DNA of 11,240 nt from Actinomycetota bacterium. GTDB lineage: Bacteria > Actinomycetota > Actinomycetes > S36-B12. The stretch lies in assembly GCA_026392575.1 (NCBI GenBank), contig JAPLBU010000082.1, forward strand, positions 1 to 11,240, in the 5' to 3' direction. Of this stretch, positions 1 through 6,743 are shown piece by piece. Each line of letters begins with the position of its first letter. The first letter of the stretch is position 1. The position numbers and the translations under genes were made by a program. The notes under the pieces were generated by a model, which was not told the origin of the DNA, ran no database searches, and saw only the letters and a program-made list of their open reading frames with translations.

Positions 1-51
1 ACCCCCGCGCAAGCCCTCAACGACTACCGCAGCGCCGCACTCGCAGCCTGA
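1..51 (+). CDS. C-terminal tail of an unidentified upstream gene (partial)
   Basis: Frame 1 is open from the window edge to a TGA at 49-51 and reads TPAQALNDYRSAALAA. A good ribosome binding site for the next gene follows 6 nt after the stop, which fits this being a real gene end. The ending loosely recalls the last residues of some DDE integrase-type transposases, but 16 residues are too few to name a family and I do not assign one. It could also be chance, since the overlapping frame 2 is open here too. Confidence 0.35.
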   Translation, partial: TPAQALNDYRSAALAA

Positions 52-56
52 TCACC

Positions 57-70
57 AGAAGGAATCAATC
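57..70 (+). promoter_or_regulatory. Strong Shine-Dalgarno followed by ATC instead of a normal start
   Basis: AGAAGGA at 57-63 is a good match to the anti-Shine-Dalgarno sequence. Four nt later, in frame with the potassium channel, stands ATC (68-70), with CTG at 77-79 as another non-standard option. The frame from here runs open to 1153. This suggests that the channel originally started here, with ATC either a mutated or misread ATG or a rare start. Confidence 0.4.
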
Positions 71-202
71 GAGAGACTGTCCGGAATCCTTGACACGGAT
101 CACACCTCTACCTCGACCTACGCCGACCCGACCGCCCCGCCACCCCTGCGATTCCCCGAGCGGCGATTCAGCCCGATCCGCAACATCACCGTTCGAATCG
201 CC

Positions 203-1153
203 GTGGCCCTCGGAGCCCTCGCGATCACGACCGTCATCGTCTATGCGGAGCGGGGCTGCTACCAGGATCGCGGCGTCATCGGGGGACTCACCTGGATCGA
301 CTCGTTCTACTACGCGACCGTGTCACTGTCGACCACCGGATACGGCGACATCACTCCGATCTGCGAGTCATCCCGACTCGTGAATGCCCTCGTCATCACA
401 CCACTGCGCTTTGTGTTCCTCATCGTCCTGGTCGGCACCACGATCGAGGTCCTGACGCGGCGCACTCGCGAGCAAATGCGTTCCAACCGCTGGAGGAATC
501 GCGTGAATAACCACACCGTCATCATCGGGTACGGCGTCAAGGGTCGTGCGGCTGCAAGCTCGCTGCGCGACTCCGGAACACCCCCTGGCGACATCGTCAT
601 CGTGGCAACGAACAAGGCCGCGATCGACGAGGCCACGCGCGACGGATTCGTCGGCGTCGTCGGTGACGGGAGACGCGAGGAGGTCCTTACCGACGCCGCT
701 ATCCAACGTGCGGCACGCGTCGTGGTGGCCACCGACCAGGACGACACCTCGATCCTCGTGACGCTGACTGCGCGTCGACTCTCACCTACAGCGAAGATCG
801 TTGCTTCCGTGCGGGAATCGCAGAACGCCGACATCCTTCGCCAATCCGGTGCCAACACCGTCATCCCGACAGCGGAGTCCGCTGGCCGCCTGTTGGGCCT
901 GTCATTGGTGTCCAGCACGGCTGGCGAGATCATGGAAGACCTGCTCGACTCCGGTCGTGGGCTCGAGGTCGTCGAGCGCGACATCACCCGCGACGAACTA
1001 GGCGTCTCCCCCGCAGACCTTGACGCTCACGGTCAGATCGTCTTGGCTGTTATCCGCGCCGGTGTTTCCCATCGCTTCGATACTGACGCCATCAGCCGGC
1101 TCGAGTCCGGTGATCGACTGGTCGTGATCAGGCACAACCCCGCAGAGAGGTAG
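203..1153 (+). CDS. Two-TM potassium channel with RCK (TrkA-N) domain
   Basis: Predicted inner-membrane K+ channel whose cytoplasmic RCK domain senses a nucleotide or ion and gates the pore. Numbered from GTG 203: end of TM1 at about 1-15, pore loop with selectivity filter TTGYGD at 44-49, TM2 at about 61-84 (LVITPLRFVFLIVLVG), RCK Rossmann motif GYGVKG at 109-114, then the rest of RCK_N and a C-terminal RCK_C-like part ending LVVIR. GTG 203 is the first normal start in the frame but has no ribosome binding site and cuts into TM1. The preceding codons read LRFPERRFSPIRNITVRIAV, which resembles the N-termini I recall for actinobacterial homologues, so the true protein is probably longer, about 361 aa if it begins near 68. 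It is followed 3 nt later by the quinone oxidoreductase, so the two are likely co-transcribed. Family is clear; start is uncertain. Confidence 0.88.
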   Translation: MALGALAITTVIVYAERGCYQDRGVIGGLTWIDSFYYATVSLSTTGYGDITPICESSRLVNALVITPLRFVFLIVLVGTTIEVLTRRTREQMRSNRWRNRVNNHTVIIGYGVKGRAAASSLRDSGTPPGDIVIVATNKAAIDEATRDGFVGVVGDGRREEVLTDAAIQRAARVVVATDQDDTSILVTLTARRLSPTAKIVASVRESQNADILRQSGANTVIPTAESAGRLLGLSLVSSTAGEIMEDLLDSGRGLEVVERDITRDELGVSPADLDAHGQIVLAVIRAGVSHRFDTDAISRLESGDRLVVIRHNPAER

Positions 1154-1156
1154 GCC

Positions 1157-2134
1157 ATGCACGCGATCACGTTCGCAGAACCGGGTGATCCCGAGGTCCT
1201 CCAATGGACGGTTGTGCCCGATCCGACACCCGGACCGGGCGAGGTCATCATCGACGTCGCCGCTACGGCAGTGAACCGTGCCGATCTCCTGCAGCGGCAG
1301 GGCAACTACCCGCCACCGCCCGGTGCCTCGGAGATCCTGGGTCTCGAGTGCTCCGGCACCATCAGCTCCGTCGGCGCAGCCATCGGCCTTGACCACATCG
1401 GCGAGAAGGTTGTCGCCCTGCTCTCCGGCGGTGGATACGCGCAGAAGGTCGCGGTACCGATCGGCCAGATCATGACGGTGCCCACGGGAATAGGCCTGGT
1501 CGAGGCCGCGGCCCTGCCCGAGGTGGCCTGCACCGTATGGAGCAACCTCGACATGGTCGCCAACCTCAGCGAGGGCGAGTGGCTCCTCATCCACGGTGGC
1601 GGGTCAGGCATCGGGACAATGGCCATCCAGATCGGGCGGGCCCTCGGGGCCAGGGTCGCCGTCACCGCCGGGAGCCAGGCCAAGCTGAATGCGTGCGCCG
1701 CACTCGGCGCCGAGGTGCTGATCAACTACAACGAGCAGGACTTCGTGCAGGTGATGCTGGACGAGACCGGCGGCCGTGGCGCGAACGTCATCCTCGACAA
1801 CATGGGCGCGGCCTATCTGGAGCGCAATGTCACGGCACTTGCACGCGACGGACGGCTCGTCATCATCGGGATGCAGGCGGGCATCAGGGCGGAGCTCGAC
1901 ATCAGCGTGCTGCTGCGCAAGAACGCCTCCGTGCACGCCACCTCCGTTCGAGGGCGGCCCGATTCGGAGAAGGCAGCGATCTGCCGCCAGGTCGAGCGCA
2001 CCGTGTGGCCGTGGGTCCACTCCGGTGTCGTGCGACCAGTCATCGATCGCATCCTGCCGCTGAAGGACGCTGCCTACGCGCATACCGTCATCGCCGACGG
2101 AGCCGCGACCGGCAAGGTCGTGCTCTCGGTGTGA
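1157..2134 (+). CDS. NAD(P)H:quinone oxidoreductase, PIG3-type zinc-free MDR
   Basis: Cytoplasmic medium-chain dehydrogenase/reductase of the PIG3 subgroup, which reduces quinones with NADPH without zinc. The 325 aa length is normal for the family. The N-terminal GroES-like domain carries the subgroup signature NRADLLQRQGNYPPPPG (40-56) and GLECSG (62-67). The Rossmann domain has the nucleotide-binding HGGGSGIG (146-153), followed by GSQAKL (172-177). The zinc-ligand pattern of alcohol dehydrogenases is absent. ATG 1157 is preceded by AGAGAGG (1144-1150) at 6 nt spacing, and the gene sits 3 nt after the channel stop. Its own TGA (2132-2134) shares the A of the next gene's ATG, so translation is probably coupled. 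The physiological substrate cannot be read from sequence. Confidence 0.92.
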   Translation: MHAITFAEPGDPEVLQWTVVPDPTPGPGEVIIDVAATAVNRADLLQRQGNYPPPPGASEILGLECSGTISSVGAAIGLDHIGEKVVALLSGGGYAQKVAVPIGQIMTVPTGIGLVEAAALPEVACTVWSNLDMVANLSEGEWLLIHGGGSGIGTMAIQIGRALGARVAVTAGSQAKLNACAALGAEVLINYNEQDFVQVMLDETGGRGANVILDNMGAAYLERNVTALARDGRLVIIGMQAGIRAELDISVLLRKNASVHATSVRGRPDSEKAAICRQVERTVWPWVHSGVVRPVIDRILPLKDAAYAHTVIADGAATGKVVLSV

Positions 2135-3366
2135 TGTCGCGCCGACGCACTGCTGCGGCGGGCGCGGTCGTCGCCGTCGCCCTGCTCGCTGTTGCGCACC
2201 CGCGTCCCGCCGTTGCCGCCCCCGACGCCGCGACATCCGTCACCTGCCCGGCGGCACCTCTGCCGATCACGGCAGCGCAGCAGGACCGGTCGTGGTCGAT
2301 CGCGGCTACGCAACTGGCCGCCCTGTCAGGGCCGGCCAGCCTGCCCTTCGGTGCCACCGGATCCTCGGCGTACCTGCGTACGAGCGCATACGCATGGACG
2401 GCCGGCTTCTATCCGGCCTCGCTGTGGCTCATGTACGAGCACACATCCGACCCGGCGTGGCTGCGCCTCGCAGCGGAGTACACCCAGCACGTGCTGCCGG
2501 TGGCGTCCTGGCATGGCACGCACGACCTGGGCTTCATGGTGGGCCTGCCCGCCACGCTCGGCGCGCGGCTCGATCCATCGTCCCAGCGGACGACCGCCTA
2601 CGCGTCGGCACTACGCACAGCCGCGCGCAGTCTTTCAACGCGCTGGAACGGCCGCGTGCACGCACTCCGCTCGTCGTACTACGGCGGGAAGTGGGGCGTG
2701 ATCATCGACTCAGCGATGAACGCGCCGATGCTGATCGAGGTTGGCCAGCGCGAGGGAGGCATCGACGGCCAGCGGCTCGTTCGACGCGGCACGCAGCACA
2801 TGGTCACCCTCGCGAACAGTTTCGTACGGGCTGACGGATCCACCCGCCACCGTCTCGCATTCAATCCGCGCACAGGCGCCGTCACGGGACCGATCTACGG
2901 CCAGGGCCTGAGCACGGCAAGCACGTGGTCACGCGGTCAGGCCTGGGCGATCAACGGATTTGCGCAGGCCTTCGCACTGACGGGCGACTCGCGACTCCTC
3001 GACGCTGCGCGCCGCACAGCCGACTACTGGACATCGCACGTGCCCGCCGGCTGTATCCCCGCGTGGGACCTCGACGTGACCGATAGTGCAGCGCCGCACG
3101 ACTCCTCTGCGGCCGCCATCACCTCCGACGGTCTGCTCACCCTGGCGCGCATCGAAACGGATGCAGCACGGTCGATGACGTATCGTGCCTACGCGCTGGC
3201 CACCCTCGGAACGCTGGCATCCTCGCCGTGGACGGTCGAGGATGGCCGCGGCGTGCTGCAGCGGCAGTCGTACAACGTCCCAGCCGACGCTCGCGAGGGC
3301 ACGTACAGCTGGGGCGATGCCTTCCTCCTGCACGCCCTCGCCGCTGCCGCGACGTTGCAGCCGTAG
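2134..3366 (+). CDS. Secreted GH88-type unsaturated glucuronyl hydrolase
   Basis: Predicted exported glycoside hydrolase that removes 4,5-unsaturated uronic acid from oligosaccharides left by polysaccharide lyases. The 410 aa start with a signal peptide: MSRRR, a hydrophobic core (about 7-21) and a likely cleavage after AVA (26-28). The arginines hint weakly at Tat export, but the usual hydrophobic residue after RR is missing. The (alpha/alpha)6-barrel shows GFYPASLWLMYE (91-102), HDLGF (130-134) and IIDSAMNAPML (190-200). D131 and D192 match the two catalytic aspartates known from Bacillus GL1 UGL (D88, D149). SRGQAW (266-271), DSSAAA (323-328) and YSWGDAFLLHAL (391-402) are also typical. 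ATG 2134 overlaps the previous stop by one base. The gene ends 5 nt from the convergent SET gene. No lyase or sugar transporter is nearby, so the natural substrate is unknown. Confidence 0.85.
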   Translation: MSRRRTAAAGAVVAVALLAVAHPRPAVAAPDAATSVTCPAAPLPITAAQQDRSWSIAATQLAALSGPASLPFGATGSSAYLRTSAYAWTAGFYPASLWLMYEHTSDPAWLRLAAEYTQHVLPVASWHGTHDLGFMVGLPATLGARLDPSSQRTTAYASALRTAARSLSTRWNGRVHALRSSYYGGKWGVIIDSAMNAPMLIEVGQREGGIDGQRLVRRGTQHMVTLANSFVRADGSTRHRLAFNPRTGAVTGPIYGQGLSTASTWSRGQAWAINGFAQAFALTGDSRLLDAARRTADYWTSHVPAGCIPAWDLDVTDSAAPHDSSAAAITSDGLLTLARIETDAARSMTYRAYALATLGTLASSPWTVEDGRGVLQRQSYNVPADAREGTYSWGDAFLLHALAAAATLQP

Positions 3367-3371
3367 GAGAG

Positions 3372-3875
3372 TCAGCGTGTCGGCAGTGCGGCGATGCGCT
3401 TGAGCAGGTAGGGGGAGAACCACCCGTCGTACTTGGCCTGCAGCACCGGGTCGCGCCAGTCAGCGCCGGTGACCACCTGGCGGCACATCGGCTGCCCGCA
3501 CATGCAGGTGAACTCGTCATAGTCGCTCGCATCGCACATGGCGTAGTCGAAGGTGACCTCCTCGCCCACAGCGATATCGCGCATCGCGACGAGCAGCGAG
3601 GACCCTGACAGTCCGGCATTCGGCTCGCACGAGTGGTTGAGCATGTCGCCGGGCTCGGGCATCTCGTCAGAAACGAGGTACAGGTCGTCATCGACCTGGA
3701 TCGACCGTGACTGACGGTCGTGGGACATGTCAGCGAGAGTGGATCGTGAGACGATCCAGCCACCGAACGCAGCGACGGTCTCACCCGCGGCGATGGGCTC
3801 AACGGCGAAGGAACCCCAGCCCTTGTCGCCCGCAGGACGAGCCTGGGCCTTGGACGTCAGCCAGTTGTAGTCCAC
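3372..3875 (-). CDS. SET-domain protein with post-SET zinc motif
   Basis: Predicted S-adenosylmethionine-dependent lysine methyltransferase of 167 aa. GTG 3875 (MDYNWLTSK) is chosen because GGAGAGGGAG lies just upstream at a suitable distance; a longer start at 3935 has no such support. It shows the cofactor motif GWGSFA (19-24), NHSCEPN (80-86) and TFDYA (108-112). C83 together with C124, C126 and C131 (CxCx4C) matches the one-plus-three cysteine zinc site of post-SET enzymes. The C-terminus holds FSPYLLKRI. The target protein is not evident. It is divergent from serS across 107 bp and convergent with the hydrolase with a 5-bp gap. No signal peptide is visible, so it should be cytoplasmic. 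Confidence 0.82.
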   Translation of the reverse strand: MDYNWLTSKAQARPAGDKGWGSFAVEPIAAGETVAAFGGWIVSRSTLADMSHDRQSRSIQVDDDLYLVSDEMPEPGDMLNHSCEPNAGLSGSSLLVAMRDIAVGEEVTFDYAMCDASDYDEFTCMCGQPMCRQVVTGADWRDPVLQAKYDGWFSPYLLKRIAALPTR

Positions 3876-3900
3876 TCGTGCACTCCCTCTCCACGCACCC

Positions 3901-3944
3901 CACCTTCGGGGGCAAAGCGAGCGAGAGTGTGCCACACGAAGGTG
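3901..3944. promoter_or_regulatory. Inverted repeats between SET gene and serS
   Basis: CACCTTCG (3901-3908) and CGAAGGTG (3937-3944) form a perfect 8-bp inverted repeat with 28 bp between. Inside it lies GTGTG-C-CACAC (3927-3937). It sits in the divergent intergenic region, 26 bp upstream of the serS -10 box, where an operator could affect both genes. No regulator is identified, and such repeats can occur by chance. Confidence 0.3.
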
Positions 3945-3970
3945 AACGCGAACGAATCACGGCCAGCGAA

Positions 3971-3982
3971 TATGCTCTGACT
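3971..3982 (+). promoter_or_regulatory. Leaderless promoter of serS (-10 TATGCT)
   Basis: TATGCT (3971-3976) fits the actinobacterial TAnnnT -10 box and lies exactly 6 nt before GTG 3983, so transcription would begin at or next to the start codon. No Shine-Dalgarno sequence is needed or seen. The -35 region is weak. This position is the main argument for GTG 3983 as the serS start. Confidence 0.6.
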
Positions 3983-5267
3983 GTGATTGATCCCACCATC
4001 CTGCGCACCGACCCTGATCGACTCCGTGAGTCTCAGCGACGTCGCGGCGAGTCGGTCGAGCTCATCGATCAACTGGTGGCGGCCGATATCGCCAAGCGTC
4101 AGGCGCAGCTCGGCTTCGACGAGTTGCGCACTGCAGGGCGCGTTGAAGAAGGCCACCGATGATGCCGCTCGCGCGCAGGCGCAGGCGCAGGTCGATGTCC
4201 TGATGGGCGAGGCCCAGGGTCTGGCCGAGAGTGTCAAGGAGGCCGAGCGTGCAGCTAGCGCGGCCAGCGACATCATCGATGCGCTCTGGCTCCAGGTTTC
4301 GAACCTCGTCAATCTCGAGTCACCCGTCGGTGGCGAGGCTGACTTCGCCGTGCTCGAGGAGATCGGCACGCCGCGCGACTTCGCTGCCGAGGGCTTTGAG
4401 CCCAAGGACCATCTCGAGCTCGGTGAGCTGCTCGGTGCCATCGATGTCGAGCGCGGCGCCAAGGTGTCGGGCTCGCGGTTCTTCTACCTCAAGGGCCCGG
4501 GTGCTCTGCTGGAGTTCGCGCTGCTGAACCTCGCGATGCAGCAGGCCGTCTCGCACGGACTCATCCCCATGATCACGCCAAGCCTCGTACTGCCCAGCGC
4601 GATGGAGGGCACCGGATTCCTTGGCCAGGCAGCAGAGAATGTCTACCGCGTCGAAGCAGACGACATGTACCTCGTGGGCACGTCCGAGGTTGCCCTCGCG
4701 AGCTACCACGCCGACGAGATCATCGATGCCGCGCAGCTTCCGCTGCGCTACGCCGGCTGGTCGAGTTGCTATCGGCGCGAGGCCGGCTCCTACGGCAAGG
4801 ACACCCGCGGCATCATCCGCGTCCACCAGTTCGACAAGGTCGAGATGTTCTCGTTCTGTCGACCGGAGGAGGCAGAGGCTGAGCACGCTCGCCTGCTGGC
4901 CTGGGAGCGCGAGTTCGTCGACGCCCTCGAGATCCCCTACCGCGTCATCGACGTGGCCACCGGCGACCTCGGATCCAGCGCCGCACGCAAGTTCGACATG
5001 GAGGCGTGGATCCCGACCCAGGGCACCTACCGCGAGATCACGTCGACGTCGAACACCACGGAGTTCCAGTCCCGACGCCTGCGTATTCGCATGCGCGAAG
5101 GCGACCGGACCCGTCCGCTCGCGACACTCAACGGCACGCTGTGCGCGATGCCGCGCGTCATCGTCGCGCTCCTCGAGAACCATCAGCAGGCCGACGGAAG
5201 TGTTCGTATCCCGCAGGCCCTCCGGCCGTTCCTTGGCGGTCAGTCGGAGTTCACCCCCGTCCAGTAG
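3983..5267 (+). CDS. serS: Seryl-tRNA synthetase with apparent 2-nt frameshift
   Basis: Class II synthetase that charges tRNA-Ser (and tRNA-Sec where present). The N-terminal tRNA-binding arm is read in frame 2 from GTG 3983 (VIDPTILRTDPDRLRESQRR to FDELRT) and hits TGA at 4160-4162. The rest (GALKKATDDAAR onward) is in frame 0. Between DELR and Q the family normally has two residues (RxEQ), but only 4 nt remain; adding AG after ACTG (4130-4133) would give RTEQ and a 428-aa protein of normal length. In that numbering the core has TSE (about 234-236), motif 2 CYRREAGSYGKDTRG (from 263) and motif 3 with R392 (CAMPR), then ENHQQADGS. The core is intact and actinobacterial in type. Because serS is essential, the shift may be a sequencing error, a recoding site, or damage tolerated because of another copy. 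A TTG at 3987 opens frame 0 but gives a nonsense N-terminus. Confidence 0.9.
4173..4190 (+). repeat. GCGCAG x3 tandem repeat in the serS arm
   Basis: Three perfect GCGCAG hexamers encode Ala-Gln repeats in the coiled-coil arm of SerRS. By eye this arm is about four residues longer than the common form, which two extra hexamers would explain. The repeat lies 40 nt after the frameshift site and may be prone to slippage. Confidence 0.6.
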
Positions 5268-5279
5268 CGTGGCAGCATC

Positions 5280-6080
5280 ATGATGATTCCCGAGGGCTTC
5301 GTGCCTCAACTGGTCGCTATCGATCTCGACGACACTCTCGTCCCGCACAACGGCAGCATCTCCGGCCGCGTCGCTGAGTCGATCGCCCGCGTCCAGGAAC
5401 TGGGCATCATGGTCGTCGCCGCCACCGGGCGCTCGCTCGACACGACCGCACCCGTGTGCCGCGCCGCCGGGATGCTCGACTGGGCGGTCTGCAGCAACGG
5501 TGCGCTCCTCGCCCACATCGATCCGGAGGAGATCGTCGAGACCGTCACATTCGACCCGCGTGAGTTGCTCCTGAAGATCGAGGAGCTCGTGCCCGGTGGT
5601 TTCTACGCCGTCGAGGGTGCCAACGGGGTGTTCCGTACCAATCGCGCCTTCTCCCACAGTGCCCTGACCATCGGGGTTCGCGAGGTGCCGTTCGAGGAGC
5701 TGCTCGACGAGCCGGTGATCCGTCTCGTCGTGCGCAGCGAAGACGACGATCACATGAACGAGGGCCTCGGTCATCTCGCCGAGCAGCTCGGGCTCCACTC
5801 GGTGGTGTTCGGCGTGGCCGAGGTTGCCTGGCTCGACATCGGCCCGCAGGGCGTGAACAAGGCGACGATGCTGGCCCGCCTCTGCGACCGCCTCGAGCTT
5901 GACCAGACCAAGACGATCGCCATCGGCGACTCGATGAACGACATCGCGATGCTCCAGTGGGCCGGCCTCGGCGTGCTGATGGGCCACGCCGTCGACTCGA
6001 TGCGGCCCTATGCCGATGTGATGACGGGGTCGGTGCCCGGCGAGGGTGTCGCCGAGGTCCTCGACGCCATCACGCTGTAA
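5280..6080 (+). CDS. Cof-type HAD-IIB phosphatase
   Basis: Haloacid dehalogenase superfamily hydrolase of 266 aa, probably a Mg2+-dependent phosphatase for sugar phosphates or other small phosphorylated metabolites. All four HAD motifs are visible: I, DLDDT (15-19, nucleophile D15); II, ATGRS (48-52, T49); III, K194 in NKATML; IV, GDSMND (216-221). The long middle part (about 80-190) is the C2-type cap of the Cof group. ATG 5280 is 12 nt after the serS stop, with a second ATG directly following; the ribosome binding site is poor, so translation probably depends on serS. Actinobacteria often keep a HAD gene beside serS, as I recall. The substrate cannot be predicted. Confidence 0.88.
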   Translation: MMIPEGFVPQLVAIDLDDTLVPHNGSISGRVAESIARVQELGIMVVAATGRSLDTTAPVCRAAGMLDWAVCSNGALLAHIDPEEIVETVTFDPRELLLKIEELVPGGFYAVEGANGVFRTNRAFSHSALTIGVREVPFEELLDEPVIRLVVRSEDDDHMNEGLGHLAEQLGLHSVVFGVAEVAWLDIGPQGVNKATMLARLCDRLELDQTKTIAIGDSMNDIAMLQWAGLGVLMGHAVDSMRPYADVMTGSVPGEGVAEVLDAITL

Positions 6081-6097
6081 CGCCCCTTCTCCCATCG

Positions 6098-6121
6098 GTA
6101 TACCGCGGGTATACTTGAGGC
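6098..6121 (+). promoter_or_regulatory. Promoter-operator of the toxin-antitoxin pair
   Basis: GTATACC (6098-6104) and GGTATAC (6108-6114) form a perfect 7-bp inverted repeat around GCG. The right arm overlaps TATACT (6110-6115), a good -10 box exactly 6 nt before ATG 6122, which predicts a leaderless or nearly leaderless mRNA. GAGG at 6117-6120 is too close to the start to be an efficient ribosome binding site. A palindrome covering the -10 box fits autorepression by the ribbon-helix-helix antitoxin, alone or with the toxin. The -35 region is weak. Confidence 0.6.
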
Positions 6122-6379
6122 ATGACCGTCACCACCATCAAGGTCTCCTCCTCGACCCGCGACAAGATCAACGCGCTGGCCGCCGAGCAGGGGCTCACCG
6201 CCGGCAGCCTCGTCGAGAAGGTCCTCGAGGACTATCTGTGGCGCCAGCAGGTCGAGGAGGCCAAGCGCCAGATGCGCGCAGCTCCCAAGGAGGTCTGGGA
6301 CGAGTACATCGCCGAGGCGGCCATCTGGGATGTGACGCTGAGTGATGGCCTGGAGCCCTACCAAGGGGACACCTGGTGA
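6122..6379 (+). CDS. Ribbon-helix-helix antitoxin (MazE-like)
   Basis: Small 85-aa protein. Residues 3-41 (TTIKVSSSTRDKINALA to VEKVLEDYL) read as a ribbon-helix-helix fold: a DNA-binding strand TTIKVS followed by two helices. The C-terminal half is charged and rich in Trp and Tyr (VWDEYIAEAAIWD, then GLEPYQGDTW) and would be the toxin-neutralising tail. It overlaps the toxin gene by 4 nt (GTGA), the usual antitoxin-toxin order. Although paired with a MazF-like toxin, the fold is RHH rather than the AbrB fold of E. coli MazE, as in many actinobacterial MazEF pairs. It probably represses its own promoter through the palindrome at 6098-6114. Confidence 0.8.
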   Translation: MTVTTIKVSSSTRDKINALAAEQGLTAGSLVEKVLEDYLWRQQVEEAKRQMRAAPKEVWDEYIAEAAIWDVTLSDGLEPYQGDTW

Positions 6380-6726
6380 CGACTTCGAATTTGCTGCCCG
6401 GTCGGATCGTATGGGCCGACCTCGGTCAGACGGTCGGACGCGAGCAGGCGGGCCGGCGCCCCTGTGTGGTCGTCGCCTCCCGCGACCTGCTCGAGGTAGC
6501 GGACACGATGGCCATCGTCGTGCCCTGCACCAGCAAGGACCGTGGCTGGCGCAACCACGTCGAGCTAACAGGTGACACCGGTCTTGAGCTCACCACGTTC
6601 GCCGTGACCGAGCAACCCCGCACCATTAGCCGCCAACGACTCGGCCGAACCATCGGATACGTGGACAACGGCTGCCTGACCGAGGTCATGCGCTGGGTGC
6701 ACACCTGGCTCCACCCCGCCGCCTGA
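6376..6726 (+). CDS. mazF: MazF/PemK-type endoribonuclease toxin
   Basis: 116-aa PemK-like toxin, expected to cut mRNA or tRNA at short sequence motifs and to be held inactive by the preceding antitoxin. Visible motifs: GRIVWADLG (9-17), GREQAGRRPCVVV (21-33, with the conserved RRP), AIVVPCTS (46-53) and AVTEQPRTISRQRLG (76-90), the family's EQxRTIS signature. Length is normal. GTG 6376 overlaps the antitoxin stop by 4 nt and is preceded by GGGGA (6365-6369) at 6 nt spacing. All key regions look intact, so it is likely an active toxin. Its cut site cannot be predicted. It ends 17 bp from the convergent tetR remnant, and no clear terminator is seen between them. Confidence 0.85.
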   Translation: MTTSNLLPGRIVWADLGQTVGREQAGRRPCVVVASRDLLEVADTMAIVVPCTSKDRGWRNHVELTGDTGLELTTFAVTEQPRTISRQRLGRTIGYVDNGCLTEVMRWVHTWLHPAA

Positions 6727-6743
6727 ACCTTCCGGGAGCTGCC

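Noticed and set aside
1..51. End of an insertion sequence transposase
   Set aside because: The 16-residue ending is suggestive only; no terminal inverted repeat or target duplication can be seen within the window.
1537..2133. Open frame extending the GH88 gene upstream into the quinone reductase
   Set aside because: The upstream part is an arginine-rich shadow of the quinone reductase; the signal peptide begins exactly at ATG 2134.
3876..3935. Longer start for the SET protein (ATG 3935)
   Set aside because: No ribosome binding site there, the added residues look non-coding, and GTG 3875 has a strong purine-rich site upstream.
4320..6095. 591-codon open frame on the - strand opposite serS and the HAD gene
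   Set aside because: Composition is a mirror of the two real genes, rich in His, Glu and Asp with no recognisable domain.
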